A stretch of 39,551 nucleotides of DNA from CALCCV01 sp964388665 (GTDB lineage Bacteria; Bdellovibrionota; Bdellovibrionia; Bdellovibrionales; Bdellovibrionaceae), in NCBI GenBank assembly GCA_964388665.1, contig CAYMBJ010000038.1, positions 1 through 39,551 on the forward strand, read 5' to 3'. Positions 1 through 8,930 of the stretch are shown piece by piece. Each line of letters opens with the position of its first letter. Position 1 is the stretch's first letter. The notes below the pieces were generated by a model. It saw nothing but the letters and a program-made list of their open reading frames with translations, ran no database searches and had not been told where the DNA came from. The translations under genes and the position numbers were made by a program.

Positions 1-56
1 AAGTCGCTTGGTAATTACACCGACAGTTTCCCTTGGTAATGACACTACTGCAACTT

Positions 57-2156
57 ATGAAAAATAGATCGCTTCGCTTTAAATTGATTACCATGACTCT
101 AAGTTTGACCTTTGTTCTTTCTTTCGCGTCTTGGCAGTTCACAGCAAAGTTCATAGGACAAATTGAATCCTCTCTTCTGGAGTCCTATGGCAATCATGCC
201 AGTTCGATTAGTGACGCCATAGGTGCCCAATATTTTGAAAGATATGGCGACGTTCAAGCATTCGCTCTGAATTCAGAACTTTATGCGGGACCAATTTCTC
301 GAGTGACAGAACTCCTTGACAATTATTCTGCTTTGTATGGAATCTACGATCTGATTGTAATAACGGATACCCAAGGCCGGATTGTGGCGGTGACCAGCAA
401 ATCTCCGACGGGAAAACCGATCAATTCAGCAAAATTGGTGGGCAAGTCAGTTGCTGACAGTGCTTGGTTTAAGAATACGATTCAAGGTAAATTCACCGAA
501 GACAAGGCAAAAGGATTTGTAGGAACATTTGTTGAGGATTTTGCCGTCGACCCGCTGAGCACCGAAGTCTATGGCGAACCGATGATTCAAAACAGTTTCA
601 GTGCTCAACTTAAGGATCAGTCCGGCCAGGTCGTCGGCGTCATTTTAAACCGAGCCGGAATCCGTTGGTTGGAAAGCTGCTTTCTTGACTATTATCTCAA
701 ACTCAAAGCTCAGGGTTTTGGTAGCACAGAGATCACCTTCCTAAATCATGCTGGCCAAGTTTTTGTGGACTATGATCCATCTAGCAACAATGGCGATTTG
801 ACCGTTCCACACAACTTGGAAACTCTCTTTAAACTGAATCTCGCGGAAAAAGGGGTCGCGGCCGCAAAGGACCTTGTGGCCGGAAAGGTTGGTACTAACT
901 ATTCCCTGCATGCGCGCAAACAGATCGAGCAAATGACGGGATACACTCCGGTAATGGGAAGCAAATTTACCGAAGACCTCAAGTGGAATATACTCGTGCG
1001 AACATCCAAGAAGGAAATGCTAGCCTCATTGAATCAAATTCAACTCAATTTTTATTTGGTCTTTGGTACGCTCATTCTACTGTCTATAGGTATCAGCTTG
1101 TTTTTCTCCAGTTCTCTCTCGAAGGATCTATCAATATTAGCTTCTGGCCTTGCAAAAAACGCCACGCAGGTGAGCGAGGTTGCGGGAAAAGTGGCCGCAT
1201 CGAGTTCTGAATTGTCTTCAAGCTCTACGGAACAGGCGGCAGCATTACAAGAAACGGTTGCCTCAATTGATCAAATCAGCGCAATGGCTAGCAAAAATAG
1301 CGACAATGCCAATCGTTCTCTTGAAAGTTCACGTGGCAGCCAAAATACTGTCCTAAAGGGGCAGGAGGTCGTTTCCGAAATGCTTCATGCCATTGAAGAA
1401 ATCGATCATGCCAATGGCGACATCATGAAACAGGTGGAAGTTAGCAATTCGGAAATTGCCAACATTGTCAAAGTCATCAAGGAAATTGGCACTAAAACAA
1501 ATGTGATCAATGACATTGTCTTTCAAACGAAGCTTTTGTCTTTTAATGCGTCAGTAGAGGCCGCCCGCGCAGGGGAGCACGGGAAGGGCTTTGCCGTAGT
1601 TGCCGAAGAGGTCGGAAATCTTGCACAAATGTCAGGAAATGCTGCCAAAGAAATTTCGGACATGCTTGAAAGCAGTATTCGAAATGTTGAGAGCATTGCC
1701 AAAGAAATGCAAACAGGAGTTGGGCGCCTTGTTTTGCAGGGAAAAGCAAAAGTTCAGTCTGGCGTTCAGACCGCCCAGCGCTGCAAGGAAATGTTGAATC
1801 AAATTGTTAAAAACGTCTCCGAGGTTGACAGCATGGTCGCTCAAATTGCCTCCGCTTCACAGGAGCAATCAGTTGGTATCAACGAAGTCACCAAGGCCAT
1901 GAACCAAATGGATCAAGCGAATCAGCAGAATACGACTGCGACACAAGAGACAGCAGATGCCGCCGAGCTCCTTCGAACTCAAGCTGCCTCTGTGCATGAA
2001 ATTGTTGAAGCCCTGTTAAAAACCGTCGAAGGGATTGATTCTTCACCTTCAAAGCATGTCGATACTCAAGATGGGTCGGAAAACGGCAATGTAATTCCCT
2101 TTCCTGGAAGGCATGTCGGCGGCGACGCCATTTTTAAAAAAACTGGAACCCGTTGA
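57..2156 (+). CDS. methyl-accepting chemotaxis protein with periplasmic Cache-like sensor
   Basis: Transmembrane chemoreceptor that would bind a ligand outside the inner membrane and control CheA through its cytoplasmic coiled coil. Visible in order (numbered from ATG 57): first membrane segment about residues 9-28; a long extracytoplasmic domain about 30-325 with dCache-like stretches such as DLIVITDTQGRIVAV; second membrane segment about 329-352; and a Ser/Glu/Ala-rich coiled coil whose conserved hairpin tip reads EAARAGEHGKGFAVVAEEV at about 501-520. I see no clear HAMP domain between the second membrane segment and the coiled coil. In-frame TTG 33 and ATG 39 are alternative starts, and none has a convincing Shine-Dalgarno. 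I chose ATG 57 because MKNRSLRFKL is a typical receptor beginning. No CheB/CheR pentapeptide tail is seen. The ligand cannot be inferred. Confidence 0.94.
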   Translation: MKNRSLRFKLITMTLSLTFVLSFASWQFTAKFIGQIESSLLESYGNHASSISDAIGAQYFERYGDVQAFALNSELYAGPISRVTELLDNYSALYGIYDLIVITDTQGRIVAVTSKSPTGKPINSAKLVGKSVADSAWFKNTIQGKFTEDKAKGFVGTFVEDFAVDPLSTEVYGEPMIQNSFSAQLKDQSGQVVGVILNRAGIRWLESCFLDYYLKLKAQGFGSTEITFLNHAGQVFVDYDPSSNNGDLTVPHNLETLFKLNLAEKGVAAAKDLVAGKVGTNYSLHARKQIEQMTGYTPVMGSKFTEDLKWNILVRTSKKEMLASLNQIQLNFYLVFGTLILLSIGISLFFSSSLSKDLSILASGLAKNATQVSEVAGKVAASSSELSSSSTEQAAALQETVASIDQISAMASKNSDNANRSLESSRGSQNTVLKGQEVVSEMLHAIEEIDHANGDIMKQVEVSNSEIANIVKVIKEIGTKTNVINDIVFQTKLLSFNASVEAARAGEHGKGFAVVAEEVGNLAQMSGNAAKEISDMLESSIRNVESIAKEMQTGVGRLVLQGKAKVQSGVQTAQRCKEMLNQIVKNVSEVDSMVAQIASASQEQSVGINEVTKAMNQMDQANQQNTTATQETADAAELLRTQAASVHEIVEALLKTVEGIDSSPSKHVDTQDGSENGNVIPFPGRHVGGDAIFKKTGTR

Positions 2157-2189
2157 GACCTGCGTTCTGAATCGCACTGCGAGCCGCGC

Positions 2190-2228
2190 TGATCTGTCCT
2201 GTTGATCTGGTCTTTTGATCTGGCCTAC
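2190..2228. repeat. 13-bp tandem repeat between convergent genes
   Basis: Three tandem copies of a 13-bp unit, TGATCTGNYCTNN, begin at 2190, 2203 and 2216. A degenerate fourth (TGAGATCC) starts at 2229. They fill the gap between the chemoreceptor stop and the stop of the convergent gene. No hairpin plus T-tract terminator is visible here. Confidence 0.6.
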
Positions 2229-3949
2229 TGAGATCCTAGATGAGAAAGGACAGCTCGGCAAGATTGGGGTCTGCTCGTTATATGATTTTGCGCATTATGA
2301 AAAACCTGGAATGCAGCCTTATGAAGTATCACCTGATTCAAGTTTGTCTCGCTTGAAGAATACTGCGATACCAATAGTGATAAGGGAACAGAGCTCCCTT
2401 CAAGGTTATAGGAAACAACCTCATCTGGAAAAACGATCAGAGGTACGAAAACCTCAAATTCATGCTTTAGCGCCGACATGATATTTGGCAAGGTCCTTCG
2501 AGTGTCAATACGCGCAACCAAGAACCCACCTCCCTCTGTCACAAAACTCGCAGCGACTTTGGGGTCGAGAGTGAATGAAATAAAGGGAGATCTATGAGCA
2601 TTGGACGCATGATTTCGCATTATTGTAGAAATTTTAGGAATCACTCTTGTGATGGATTGATCTCGAAACAACCCAATGGCTTCCCTCATGTTCTTGTATG
2701 ATTGAATCCGTTCGACTAAGCTTCCTCGGCCATGCCCCAGAAAATTAGAATAAAATGAATGACTCTCAAATCCCAAGGCATCTTTTTCTTTTCCGGCGGT
2801 TTCAAGTTTATTTTTACTATCAACACCTCGAAATAGAAGAATTGAATTTTCTCTATTTGGTGAACGAATTGCGCTGACCCACTCTTTCCAAATCCCAAAT
2901 TCAAAAGGCTCCATCATTTGCCATGGCATGAAGGTCTCTAAAAGTCGAGCAACACCCTCACGATCATTGCTGGCAACCATTGAGTAAAGAAATTCAACAT
3001 CATTATTAAATGGAGCATTCTGCCTATCGTTAATTGCCTTTTCGGCATCAGCAGCCAATAGATTCTTTTTGTGTGACAACTCTAACCGGACTCGTTTGGC
3101 GAGCCCCTTGGAATTGTCAATCAACTGCTTCTCCCGGCCATCGTAATACTGTGTCCAAACGGTTGCCAGATCTCCACCATTGGAGATCTTGATCTTGTGC
3201 CATGCCGCCAGACTACCAACATCGCGAATCAATTGTTGCTCACTAAGTTTTTTAAACAATCTGAAGCTTCGCAGAGCGTAGCGCGAGTATCGAAGTAAGC
3301 GAAGCTCTAGATCTCCCATCTCTCTAGCTGCCAATTGACTCCCTTTAGATTCGCTTTGCCAAAGCTCAGCCCAAGAGAGACCAATTGAAGACTGATGAAT
3401 ACCTAGACCCATGAATTCGTCTAAGGGCAAGACCTGACCATCCTGATCGACTTTCCAGTTAATTCCAAAATTGAAAATACCTTTCAGACGTGCCAATTCC
3501 TCTAAAAGAAAGACAGAGTTCTTAGAATATCTATGATCCATCCTGAGGAGCACCTCAAACTCTCCTTCCTCATTGAACATTGGGGTCAAACTGCTGAGTT
3601 GATCACTCGGCAGTTGCGAGGAGAATTGAATTTCAATTTTCACCTCAGGCTCAGAATTCCCAACGCTTGAAATCCTAAAGTCCTTTTGAAACTCCCCAAA
3701 CATTCCCTCCAAGGCCAACAAGAGCTCTTTGGAGCTTCCCATGTCTACGCCACTGCGTTGAGAGATTTGATCCTGATGATCTTTGGAACCGGCAATGGAA
3801 TGAGCTGTGGAATTGGCTTGTTCATTGATCGCAGAGTTGGCAGCAGATAAATCTGATCCAAGGACAATACAAAACAGCCCCGCCTTAAATCCAAAGCGAA
3901 GCGATAAGTGGCCAATTTTCTTGATCTGCTGGCTCGAGAAATTTTCCAT
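2225..3949 (-). CDS. exported protein with ADP-ribosyltransferase-like C-terminal domain
   Basis: Protein of 574 residues. The N-terminus (basic stretch, then FKAGLFCIVLGSDLSAANS) looks like a Sec signal peptide. Residues 60-340 are not recognised and are rich in charged helices. The C-terminal third carries three motifs in the order of the R-S-E class of ADP-ribosyltransferases: LLFRG with R374, SPFISFT at 454-460 (STS-like strand with S458), and HEFEVFVP with the E-x-E pair E497/E499. The last two are about 40 residues apart, as in binary-toxin enzymes, while the R-to-S distance (84) is longer than usual. If correct, it would transfer ADP-ribose from NAD+ to a protein outside the cytoplasm. 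It stands alone, with no recognisable immunity or chaperone partner. The ATG at 3949 lacks a strong ribosome binding site. The gene itself is well supported; the enzymatic assignment is by motif only. Confidence 0.6.
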   Translation of the reverse strand: MENFSSQQIKKIGHLSLRFGFKAGLFCIVLGSDLSAANSAINEQANSTAHSIAGSKDHQDQISQRSGVDMGSSKELLLALEGMFGEFQKDFRISSVGNSEPEVKIEIQFSSQLPSDQLSSLTPMFNEEGEFEVLLRMDHRYSKNSVFLLEELARLKGIFNFGINWKVDQDGQVLPLDEFMGLGIHQSSIGLSWAELWQSESKGSQLAAREMGDLELRLLRYSRYALRSFRLFKKLSEQQLIRDVGSLAAWHKIKISNGGDLATVWTQYYDGREKQLIDNSKGLAKRVRLELSHKKNLLAADAEKAINDRQNAPFNNDVEFLYSMVASNDREGVARLLETFMPWQMMEPFEFGIWKEWVSAIRSPNRENSILLFRGVDSKNKLETAGKEKDALGFESHSFYSNFLGHGRGSLVERIQSYKNMREAIGLFRDQSITRVIPKISTIMRNHASNAHRSPFISFTLDPKVAASFVTEGGGFLVARIDTRRTLPNIMSALKHEFEVFVPLIVFPDEVVSYNLEGSSVPLSLLVSQYSSSETNLNQVILHKAAFQVFHNAQNHITSRPQSCRAVLSHLGSQ

Positions 3950-4453
3950 ACGCGCCTATTCATCTAACCTATTCGTCTATAAGTCATCTGAATTCAGTGC
4001 AAGCAAGATACCAAGATCTGCAAATTATAGGATCTGTCTCACATCTATACAACTGAACAAAGTCCATCCACCCTAACGGACTCATTGGCCTTACCCATCT
4101 CGCCAGGTGGGCTCCCTGCCATCACCTATATAGGAGTTTACAATTTTCAACTTCAGAATTGTCAGAGAACTGACAAAATTTGCGAATTACATCTCAGTTG
4201 ACACCAACATTAGGTATGTTTGGAATTTGTTCGATCAGCCGCTCTCGAACATTGGCATCAGTTAGATTCACTAAAGTCAGTTTATGAACCCACTTGGGAT
4301 CTTATCTTTTCATCTTACGGCGTAGAGATTTTTGAATAAATTTTAAATCCAAACGACGAAGAACTGACCAATCGCCAATTCAAGAAGTCTGGATTAATAA
4401 TTCACCAAAACGATCGAGCGGGAAGGTGACAAAATTTTCTTATTCACGAAGCT
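3950..4453. other. gene-poor stretch between exported protein and putA
   Basis: About 500 bases with no intact gene of convincing length. The right half holds a minus-strand reading frame interrupted by stop codons (4194-4439, listed separately). The left half (3950-4190) should contain the promoter of the minus-strand exported-protein gene, but I see no clear -35/-10 pair. No RNA gene or terminator is evident. Confidence 0.5.
4194..4439 (-). pseudogene. possible decayed coding remnant with two in-frame stops
   Basis: One minus-strand frame reads as protein-like sequence across 82 codons but is broken by in-frame stops at 4380-4382 and 4302-4304 before the final stop at 4194-4196. Fragments include FPLDRFGELLIQTS, LRRLDLKFIQKSLRRKMKR and DPKWVHKLTLVNLTDANV. 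The amphipathic, charged composition suggests a former gene, but I do not recognise the family. Open runs of 19-35 codons can arise by chance, so this is tentative. Confidence 0.25.
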
Positions 4454-4678
4454 TTAATTGAATTTTATTCTCGTGCAGGATTTTAGGCTTATTAACTCAT
4501 TTGCGGCTTTAATGGCTGATGATTTGTCTTTGTAGGAATCGTAAAGTTTCCCGTCTGGCAGTAACAATTTGTAGGCGCTGCCGACATAGTGGAATTCGAT
4601 TTTGCATTCACTCTGCGCTTCATTAAAAACCCGTCTCTTCAAAGGGAACAAAGCCCCGGCGCATGGTGTTTTCGGCAA
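4454..4678 (-). CDS. small protein of unknown function overlapping the putA 3' end
   Basis: A 74-codon reading frame that overlaps the last 56 bases of putA in another frame. Its C-terminal two-thirds (YKLLLPDGKLYDSYKDKSS, then AIKAANELISL) reads like a small alpha/beta domain, while the first 20 residues are shadow translation of putA. A shorter product starting at an in-frame TTG near 4640 is equally possible. It would be co-transcribed behind putA. No function can be assigned, and it could be spurious. Confidence 0.3.
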   Translation of the reverse strand: MPKTPCAGALFPLKRRVFNEAQSECKIEFHYVGSAYKLLLPDGKLYDSYKDKSSAIKAANELISLKSCTRIKFN

Positions 4679-7600
4679 CAGCCATGGGTTCTAAAAATTG
4701 CTTGAGGTAGTCGATGCCACCAGTCTTACTGCCAAGACCAGACATTTTAAAGCCGCCAAAAGGGTGGCGCTCCACCATGGCGCCCGTGATGCCGCGATTG
4801 ATGTAAAGGTTACCCACCATAAACTCTTGGCGTACTTTTTTGATATTCTCTGGACTGCGTGAGTACAGACCTCCCGTGAGGGCGTACATATTGTCGTTAG
4901 CTATGTCCAGTGCGTGTTGCAAATTTTTTGCCTTCAGGAGCACCACCACAGGACCAAAGACCTCCTCTTGGGCCAAGGAATCAGTGGGCTGTACATTTTC
5001 AAAAATGGTGAGCGGCACAAAATGACCACCTTTAGGAACCTCTCCCAAAAACACCAGCTTATGTTTGGTTTTTGCAGTCTCGATCGTTTTCAAAATGCGC
5101 TCATAGGCCTCTTTGTCCACAACAGGCCCGGTGTAGGGTTCGCCAGAATCCGCAGCTCCCACCAAGAGATTTTTGGCGCTTTCCACAAAGCGATCACGAA
5201 CTTTTTCGTAAATGTCTTCAATGACAATCAACCGACTGAGTGCTGAACATTTTTGTCCCGAAAAGCCGAAGGCCGAGTACAAGGCCCCGTCCACCGCTTC
5301 ATCGAGATCCGCGTCGGAGTCGATGATCATCGCATTCTTACCGCCCATTTCGATAATGCACTTTTTAACATGGCGCTGGCCCGGTTGGATGTCGGCTGAG
5401 CTCCGCAAGATCGACAGACCCACCGCGCGTGAACCAGTAAAAGCGATGGTGTGCGTGTAAGGATGCTTCACCAGAGCATCACCCACGGTTTCACCAAGAC
5501 CTGGTAAAAAACCAATGCACTCTGGCGGAAAGCCCACTTCGATCATCAACTGATAGAGACTCTGCGCCACCAATGAGCTCTGCTCTGCGGGCTTCATCAC
5601 CACCGTATTGCCGGCAACAAGGGCCGCGCCCACCATGCCGGTCAAAATAGCCAGCGGAAAATTCCATGGCGCGATCACCACAGTCGGGCCCTTGGGGTGA
5701 TAGTAATACTGAGAGGCCTCACCAGGCAGATGACCTGTCACCAGGGGCTTGGCAAGTTTTCGCATTTCGCTCGCATAGTATTTTAGAAAATCAATCGCTT
5801 CAGCCACATCGCCGTCAGCTTCGGCCCAAGGCTTGCCCACTTCCAACACCTGAACGGCAATCAAATTTCCTTTTTTCGCGATCATCTTATTTGCTAAGTC
5901 GTCCAGCAGCTGCGCTCGCTCCTCCACCGGCCGTTTACGCCAGATTGGAAAGTACTCATGGGCCACCTTCATAGCGGCATCCGCCTGTGCCACTGTTGCC
6001 AACTGCACAGTTGCGACAGTCTCTGAAAGCAGCGAAGGATTGACTCTGCTTAAGTTTTCGGTGGTGGCCATTTTTTTGCCTGCAACCATAGGCGTGACCA
6101 CAACAGGAAGTGTTTTGCGAACAGCACTCACCGAGTTTGCAACCAATTCACGATTGGCTTTGATGGCAAAATCCAAAAAGGGCTCATTGCGAAAGGGTGG
6201 CTCTGCAAAAGAAAAGGTTTTAGAGGTGCTCACTCGACTCGTTGGATCCATCAAGAGTTCGCGAGCCGCGCGACCTTCAGCAAACTTGCCGCGCAGCCAA
6301 CTCTCGTTTGAGGTGTTCTCTAGAAGTCGTCGCACCAAGTAGGCCATTCCTGGCAACAGATCACCGATGGGAGCATACTCACGAACACGATAGTTCATCT
6401 CCACCAAGGCCTTTTTGATAGGGTCTGCCATTCCAAAAAGCATTTGAATTTCAAAATCAGAAGATTTTAGACCCAACTTTTCTGCGGCCACCAGTGCCGC
6501 AGCCAAAGAGCGCACATTGTGCGATGCTAAAGCCGCATACAGATGCGGAAAGCTCTGCAATAAAAACAAAGTGCAACGCTCATAGTTGGCGTCGGTCTCG
6601 GCCTTATTCATGTACACAGGAATCGGCCATCCCCGCTGATGCGAATCGATGGATTCCGAATCCCAATAGGCGCCTTTGACCAGACGAATTGTAAATGGAG
6701 TTCCGCGCTGCTCAGCAATGGTTTTGAGCCGCACAAGATCTTCAAATGAGTCTTTGAGGTAAGCTTGAATCACGCAGCCAAAGAAACCATAGGTGCGAAA
6801 CTCCTCTTCCAACATAAGTTCAGAAAAGATCTCGAGCGTTAGATCTTTCACTCCGTAGTGTTCCATATCCAAATTTATAAAAACCTGATTCTGCATGCCC
6901 GTGCGCAAAATGGGGCGAAGACGTTCTTTGACCTTTTGCTTAGTCTCTTCCCAAGCTTTGTCATTGATTTGCGAATAGAGCGCGGTCATTTTAACAGAGA
7001 CATTGACCTTGGGAATGGCACCACGAGAATCGCGATCTATTAGATCCACCTGATCCCATTTTTGGGCATCTTTAGCCAACCACTCAATCAGCTCTAGGTA
7101 GCGATCATAATACTCCATCGCCTCTTTTTCATTAAGGGTCGCTTCGCCTAGAATATCCACAGTGAAGGTGATCTTGTTTTTGCGGGCTTTTTTTAACACG
7201 GGCAAGGCATCCTGCGCACTCTCGCCGGTAATAAACATTTTCGCCATCTGCGTGACATTTTTACGAATGGCACCGGCCATGAGTCCTGGGGCCAAACCGC
7301 CCAAGCCGAGGCCAAAATTAAAAACACTGGGCAGTTCATCACTGTTTCCCGAAAAGTACTCTTTAAGATGTTTGGCAACATCAGAGCCAGAGTTGAGCGA
7401 CGGCAAAACATCGACAAAGCGAAACATATTGGTCTTGAAGGTGTCGTTTTTCATACTCCAATCCATTATGGCCCCGTACCAGTAATCCTTGCTGAAGATA
7501 GACGCGCCCTTTTGCTCTTCCATCTTTTTCAAAATCATCTCGCCGCGAGCGATGATTTCGTCATTCCAATTGCTCATGTTTGAATTCATCTCGGTTTTTG

Positions 7601-7709
7601 CATCTGTTTTCATATTTGCTTTCACATTTGGTTGCGAATTTGGTTGCGGATTTGGTTGCGGATTTTTATTTGGTTGGGCACTCTCGCCCGCATGTACATT
7701 TGTCGTCAT
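4623..7709 (-). CDS. putA: bifunctional proline dehydrogenase / 1-pyrroline-5-carboxylate dehydrogenase
   Basis: Catabolises proline to glutamate in two steps: FAD-dependent proline oxidation, then NAD+-dependent oxidation of glutamate semialdehyde. Length is 1028 residues. The proline dehydrogenase barrel is about 150-470, with IRLVKGAYWDSESI and NKAETDANYERC. The aldehyde dehydrogenase domain is about 540-1015, with PWNFPLAI, FTGSRAVG, the general base E787 (IIEMGGKN) and nucleophile C821 (SGQKCSA). No ribbon-helix-helix DNA-binding domain is present, so it is not a trifunctional PutA regulator. The N-terminus (10-45) is a low-complexity Asn/Gln/Pro tract encoded by a 12-bp repeat. GGAG ten bases upstream supports ATG 7709; a later Met at residue 45 (MSNWNDEI) would begin after the tract. 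The start lies one base after the upstream stop, so it is in an operon with the FAH-family gene. Confidence 0.96.
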   Translation of the reverse strand: MTTNVHAGESAQPNKNPQPNPQPNSQPNVKANMKTDAKTEMNSNMSNWNDEIIARGEMILKKMEEQKGASIFSKDYWYGAIMDWSMKNDTFKTNMFRFVDVLPSLNSGSDVAKHLKEYFSGNSDELPSVFNFGLGLGGLAPGLMAGAIRKNVTQMAKMFITGESAQDALPVLKKARKNKITFTVDILGEATLNEKEAMEYYDRYLELIEWLAKDAQKWDQVDLIDRDSRGAIPKVNVSVKMTALYSQINDKAWEETKQKVKERLRPILRTGMQNQVFINLDMEHYGVKDLTLEIFSELMLEEEFRTYGFFGCVIQAYLKDSFEDLVRLKTIAEQRGTPFTIRLVKGAYWDSESIDSHQRGWPIPVYMNKAETDANYERCTLFLLQSFPHLYAALASHNVRSLAAALVAAEKLGLKSSDFEIQMLFGMADPIKKALVEMNYRVREYAPIGDLLPGMAYLVRRLLENTSNESWLRGKFAEGRAARELLMDPTSRVSTSKTFSFAEPPFRNEPFLDFAIKANRELVANSVSAVRKTLPVVVTPMVAGKKMATTENLSRVNPSLLSETVATVQLATVAQADAAMKVAHEYFPIWRKRPVEERAQLLDDLANKMIAKKGNLIAVQVLEVGKPWAEADGDVAEAIDFLKYYASEMRKLAKPLVTGHLPGEASQYYYHPKGPTVVIAPWNFPLAILTGMVGAALVAGNTVVMKPAEQSSLVAQSLYQLMIEVGFPPECIGFLPGLGETVGDALVKHPYTHTIAFTGSRAVGLSILRSSADIQPGQRHVKKCIIEMGGKNAMIIDSDADLDEAVDGALYSAFGFSGQKCSALSRLIVIEDIYEKVRDRFVESAKNLLVGAADSGEPYTGPVVDKEAYERILKTIETAKTKHKLVFLGEVPKGGHFVPLTIFENVQPTDSLAQEEVFGPVVVLLKAKNLQHALDIANDNMYALTGGLYSRSPENIKKVRQEFMVGNLYINRGITGAMVERHPFGGFKMSGLGSKTGGIDYLKQFLEPMAVAENTMRRGFVPFEETGF
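7627..7662. repeat. 12-bp tandem repeat inside the putA 5' coding region
   Basis: Three direct copies of TTTGGTTGCGRA (7627, 7639, 7651) and a partial copy at 7669. On the coding strand they give an N-x-Q-P-N-P-Q-P-N tract near the PutA N-terminus. Whole-codon units mean copy-number change would alter protein length without breaking the frame. Confidence 0.75.
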
Positions 7710-7710
7710 T

Positions 7711-8316
7711 TTATTTTTTCTCCGTCGGCATTTCTATGACTTGCAATTTATGGCAGAGGAAGTCGCCTAAGCGCAGCTCCACTACATCCTCTAGTTCTAG
7801 CGCTCCCACACCCGCAGGAGTTCCAGACAAGAACCAATCTCCGGGCTGAACAGGAAAGTGCCGCAAAAAATACTCACGCATGGTCGCAAGGCCAAAGATC
7901 ATACTGCTGCCGCTGCCCTGTTGGCGGAGTTGACCGTTGACGGCCAAAGAGAAGGGCACCTCTGGCCAATTCTTGTGATCGGCCAAAGGAAACTTTTGTG
8001 GACTGAGGTAAGTGGCACCACGAAATGACTTTGCCAAAGTCCATGGCCAAACTTTTTCCTTCAATTGGTTTTGGCGTACACGATCTGTGAAATCAATAGC
8101 CAAAGTCCATGAACTCAGTTGAAGGTCTGCATCAAACTCAAAGGCCAATTCCAACTCGTGATGCAGTGAAAGCACGCTCTTTGATTTAAAAAGATATTGA
8201 TTGTGATTTTGAACGCTGTCGCCCGATTTTAAAAACACAATGGGCTCCTCGGGCACGGCATTACCAAGCTCTCTTGCATGATCTGAGTAATTTCGCCCTA
8301 CGCACCAAATATTCAT
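7711..8316 (-). CDS. fumarylacetoacetate hydrolase-family protein, YcgM/FAHD1 type
   Basis: About 201 residues from the ATG at 8316 (MNIWCVGRNYSDHARELG). The sequence follows the E. coli YcgM pattern throughout: VGxNYxxHxxEMG-like start, PEEPIVFLKSGDS, the metal-binding HHELELAFEF, then AIDFTDRVRQ, PWTLAKSFRG, and SGTPAGVG near the end. Relatives hydrolyse acylpyruvates or decarboxylate oxaloacetate using a divalent metal in the cytoplasm; the substrate here is unknown. A longer frame open from 8403 would overlap the upstream phosphatase gene and adds 29 residues absent from the family, so 8316 is preferred although its ribosome binding site is weak. Its stop lies one base from the putA start, suggesting translational coupling. 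Confidence 0.85.
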   Translation of the reverse strand: MNIWCVGRNYSDHARELGNAVPEEPIVFLKSGDSVQNHNQYLFKSKSVLSLHHELELAFEFDADLQLSSWTLAIDFTDRVRQNQLKEKVWPWTLAKSFRGATYLSPQKFPLADHKNWPEVPFSLAVNGQLRQQGSGSSMIFGLATMREYFLRHFPVQPGDWFLSGTPAGVGALELEDVVELRLGDFLCHKLQVIEMPTEKK

Positions 8317-8354
8317 TGCCCGCCCGTCTCTTTCATTGATCAGCAATTGCTTGA

Positions 8355-8861
8355 TCAGCTTTGCGTTGCTCCCGGTATTTCTAGATTCGCCCGCCACTGC
8401 CACTTTTCGTCGGCATACACAAAATGTGCATGCGACAAGGGCCGCCAGTAAGGTCTCGGAAAAACATTTGTACAGCTCTCTGCCAATACATCGACAAAGC
8501 CATCCAATACATCATAGTGGGAACACAAAAATATGTTTTGATACTGCGAGGCCAGGCTTTCGAGGTGACGCTGCACCTGAATGATTCTTTGAAAAAATTC
8601 GGACTCGGTTTCGCGTGAGGTGTGCTCATTGAGTCGAGCGTCTGCACTCAATGAAACCTTTAGCGCTTGCGCCAAGGGCTCCAAAGATTGATGAGTGCGT
8701 ATCTTTTCTGAAACCACAAGGAGATTGGTCGAGGTTTGCACTTGTGGCAACCAGGTGTGTGCAAAAACCTGCGCCCGCGCATGACCGCCTGGAGTGAGCT
8801 CCGGTCCTTTGGGCCCACTGATGAGCGCCTTTTCTGCATGCCGCAATAAGATTACTTCCAT
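8355..8861 (-). CDS. histidine phosphatase superfamily protein (SixA/phosphoglycerate mutase-like)
   Basis: About 168 residues. The start MEVILLRHAEKA at 8861 places the phosphate-accepting histidine (H8 of RHAEK) where family members have it. The second conserved histidine is in FLCSHYDV (H115). The short length and RHAEK rather than RHGE resemble SixA-type protein phosphohistidine phosphatases, but the substrate cannot be read from sequence. The frame stays open to 8927, but the extra 22 residues are not family-like. It is first in a minus-strand run with the FAH-family protein and putA, 38 bases before the former. Confidence 0.8.
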   Translation of the reverse strand: MEVILLRHAEKALISGPKGPELTPGGHARAQVFAHTWLPQVQTSTNLLVVSEKIRTHQSLEPLAQALKVSLSADARLNEHTSRETESEFFQRIIQVQRHLESLASQYQNIFLCSHYDVLDGFVDVLAESCTNVFPRPYWRPLSHAHFVYADEKWQWRANLEIPGATQS

Positions 8862-8930
8862 CCCCGAACCTATTCGCTCCCTCTGCACTAGAGCCATCAC
8901 TCTTATCATGAAAATCTCAATTTGCATTTA

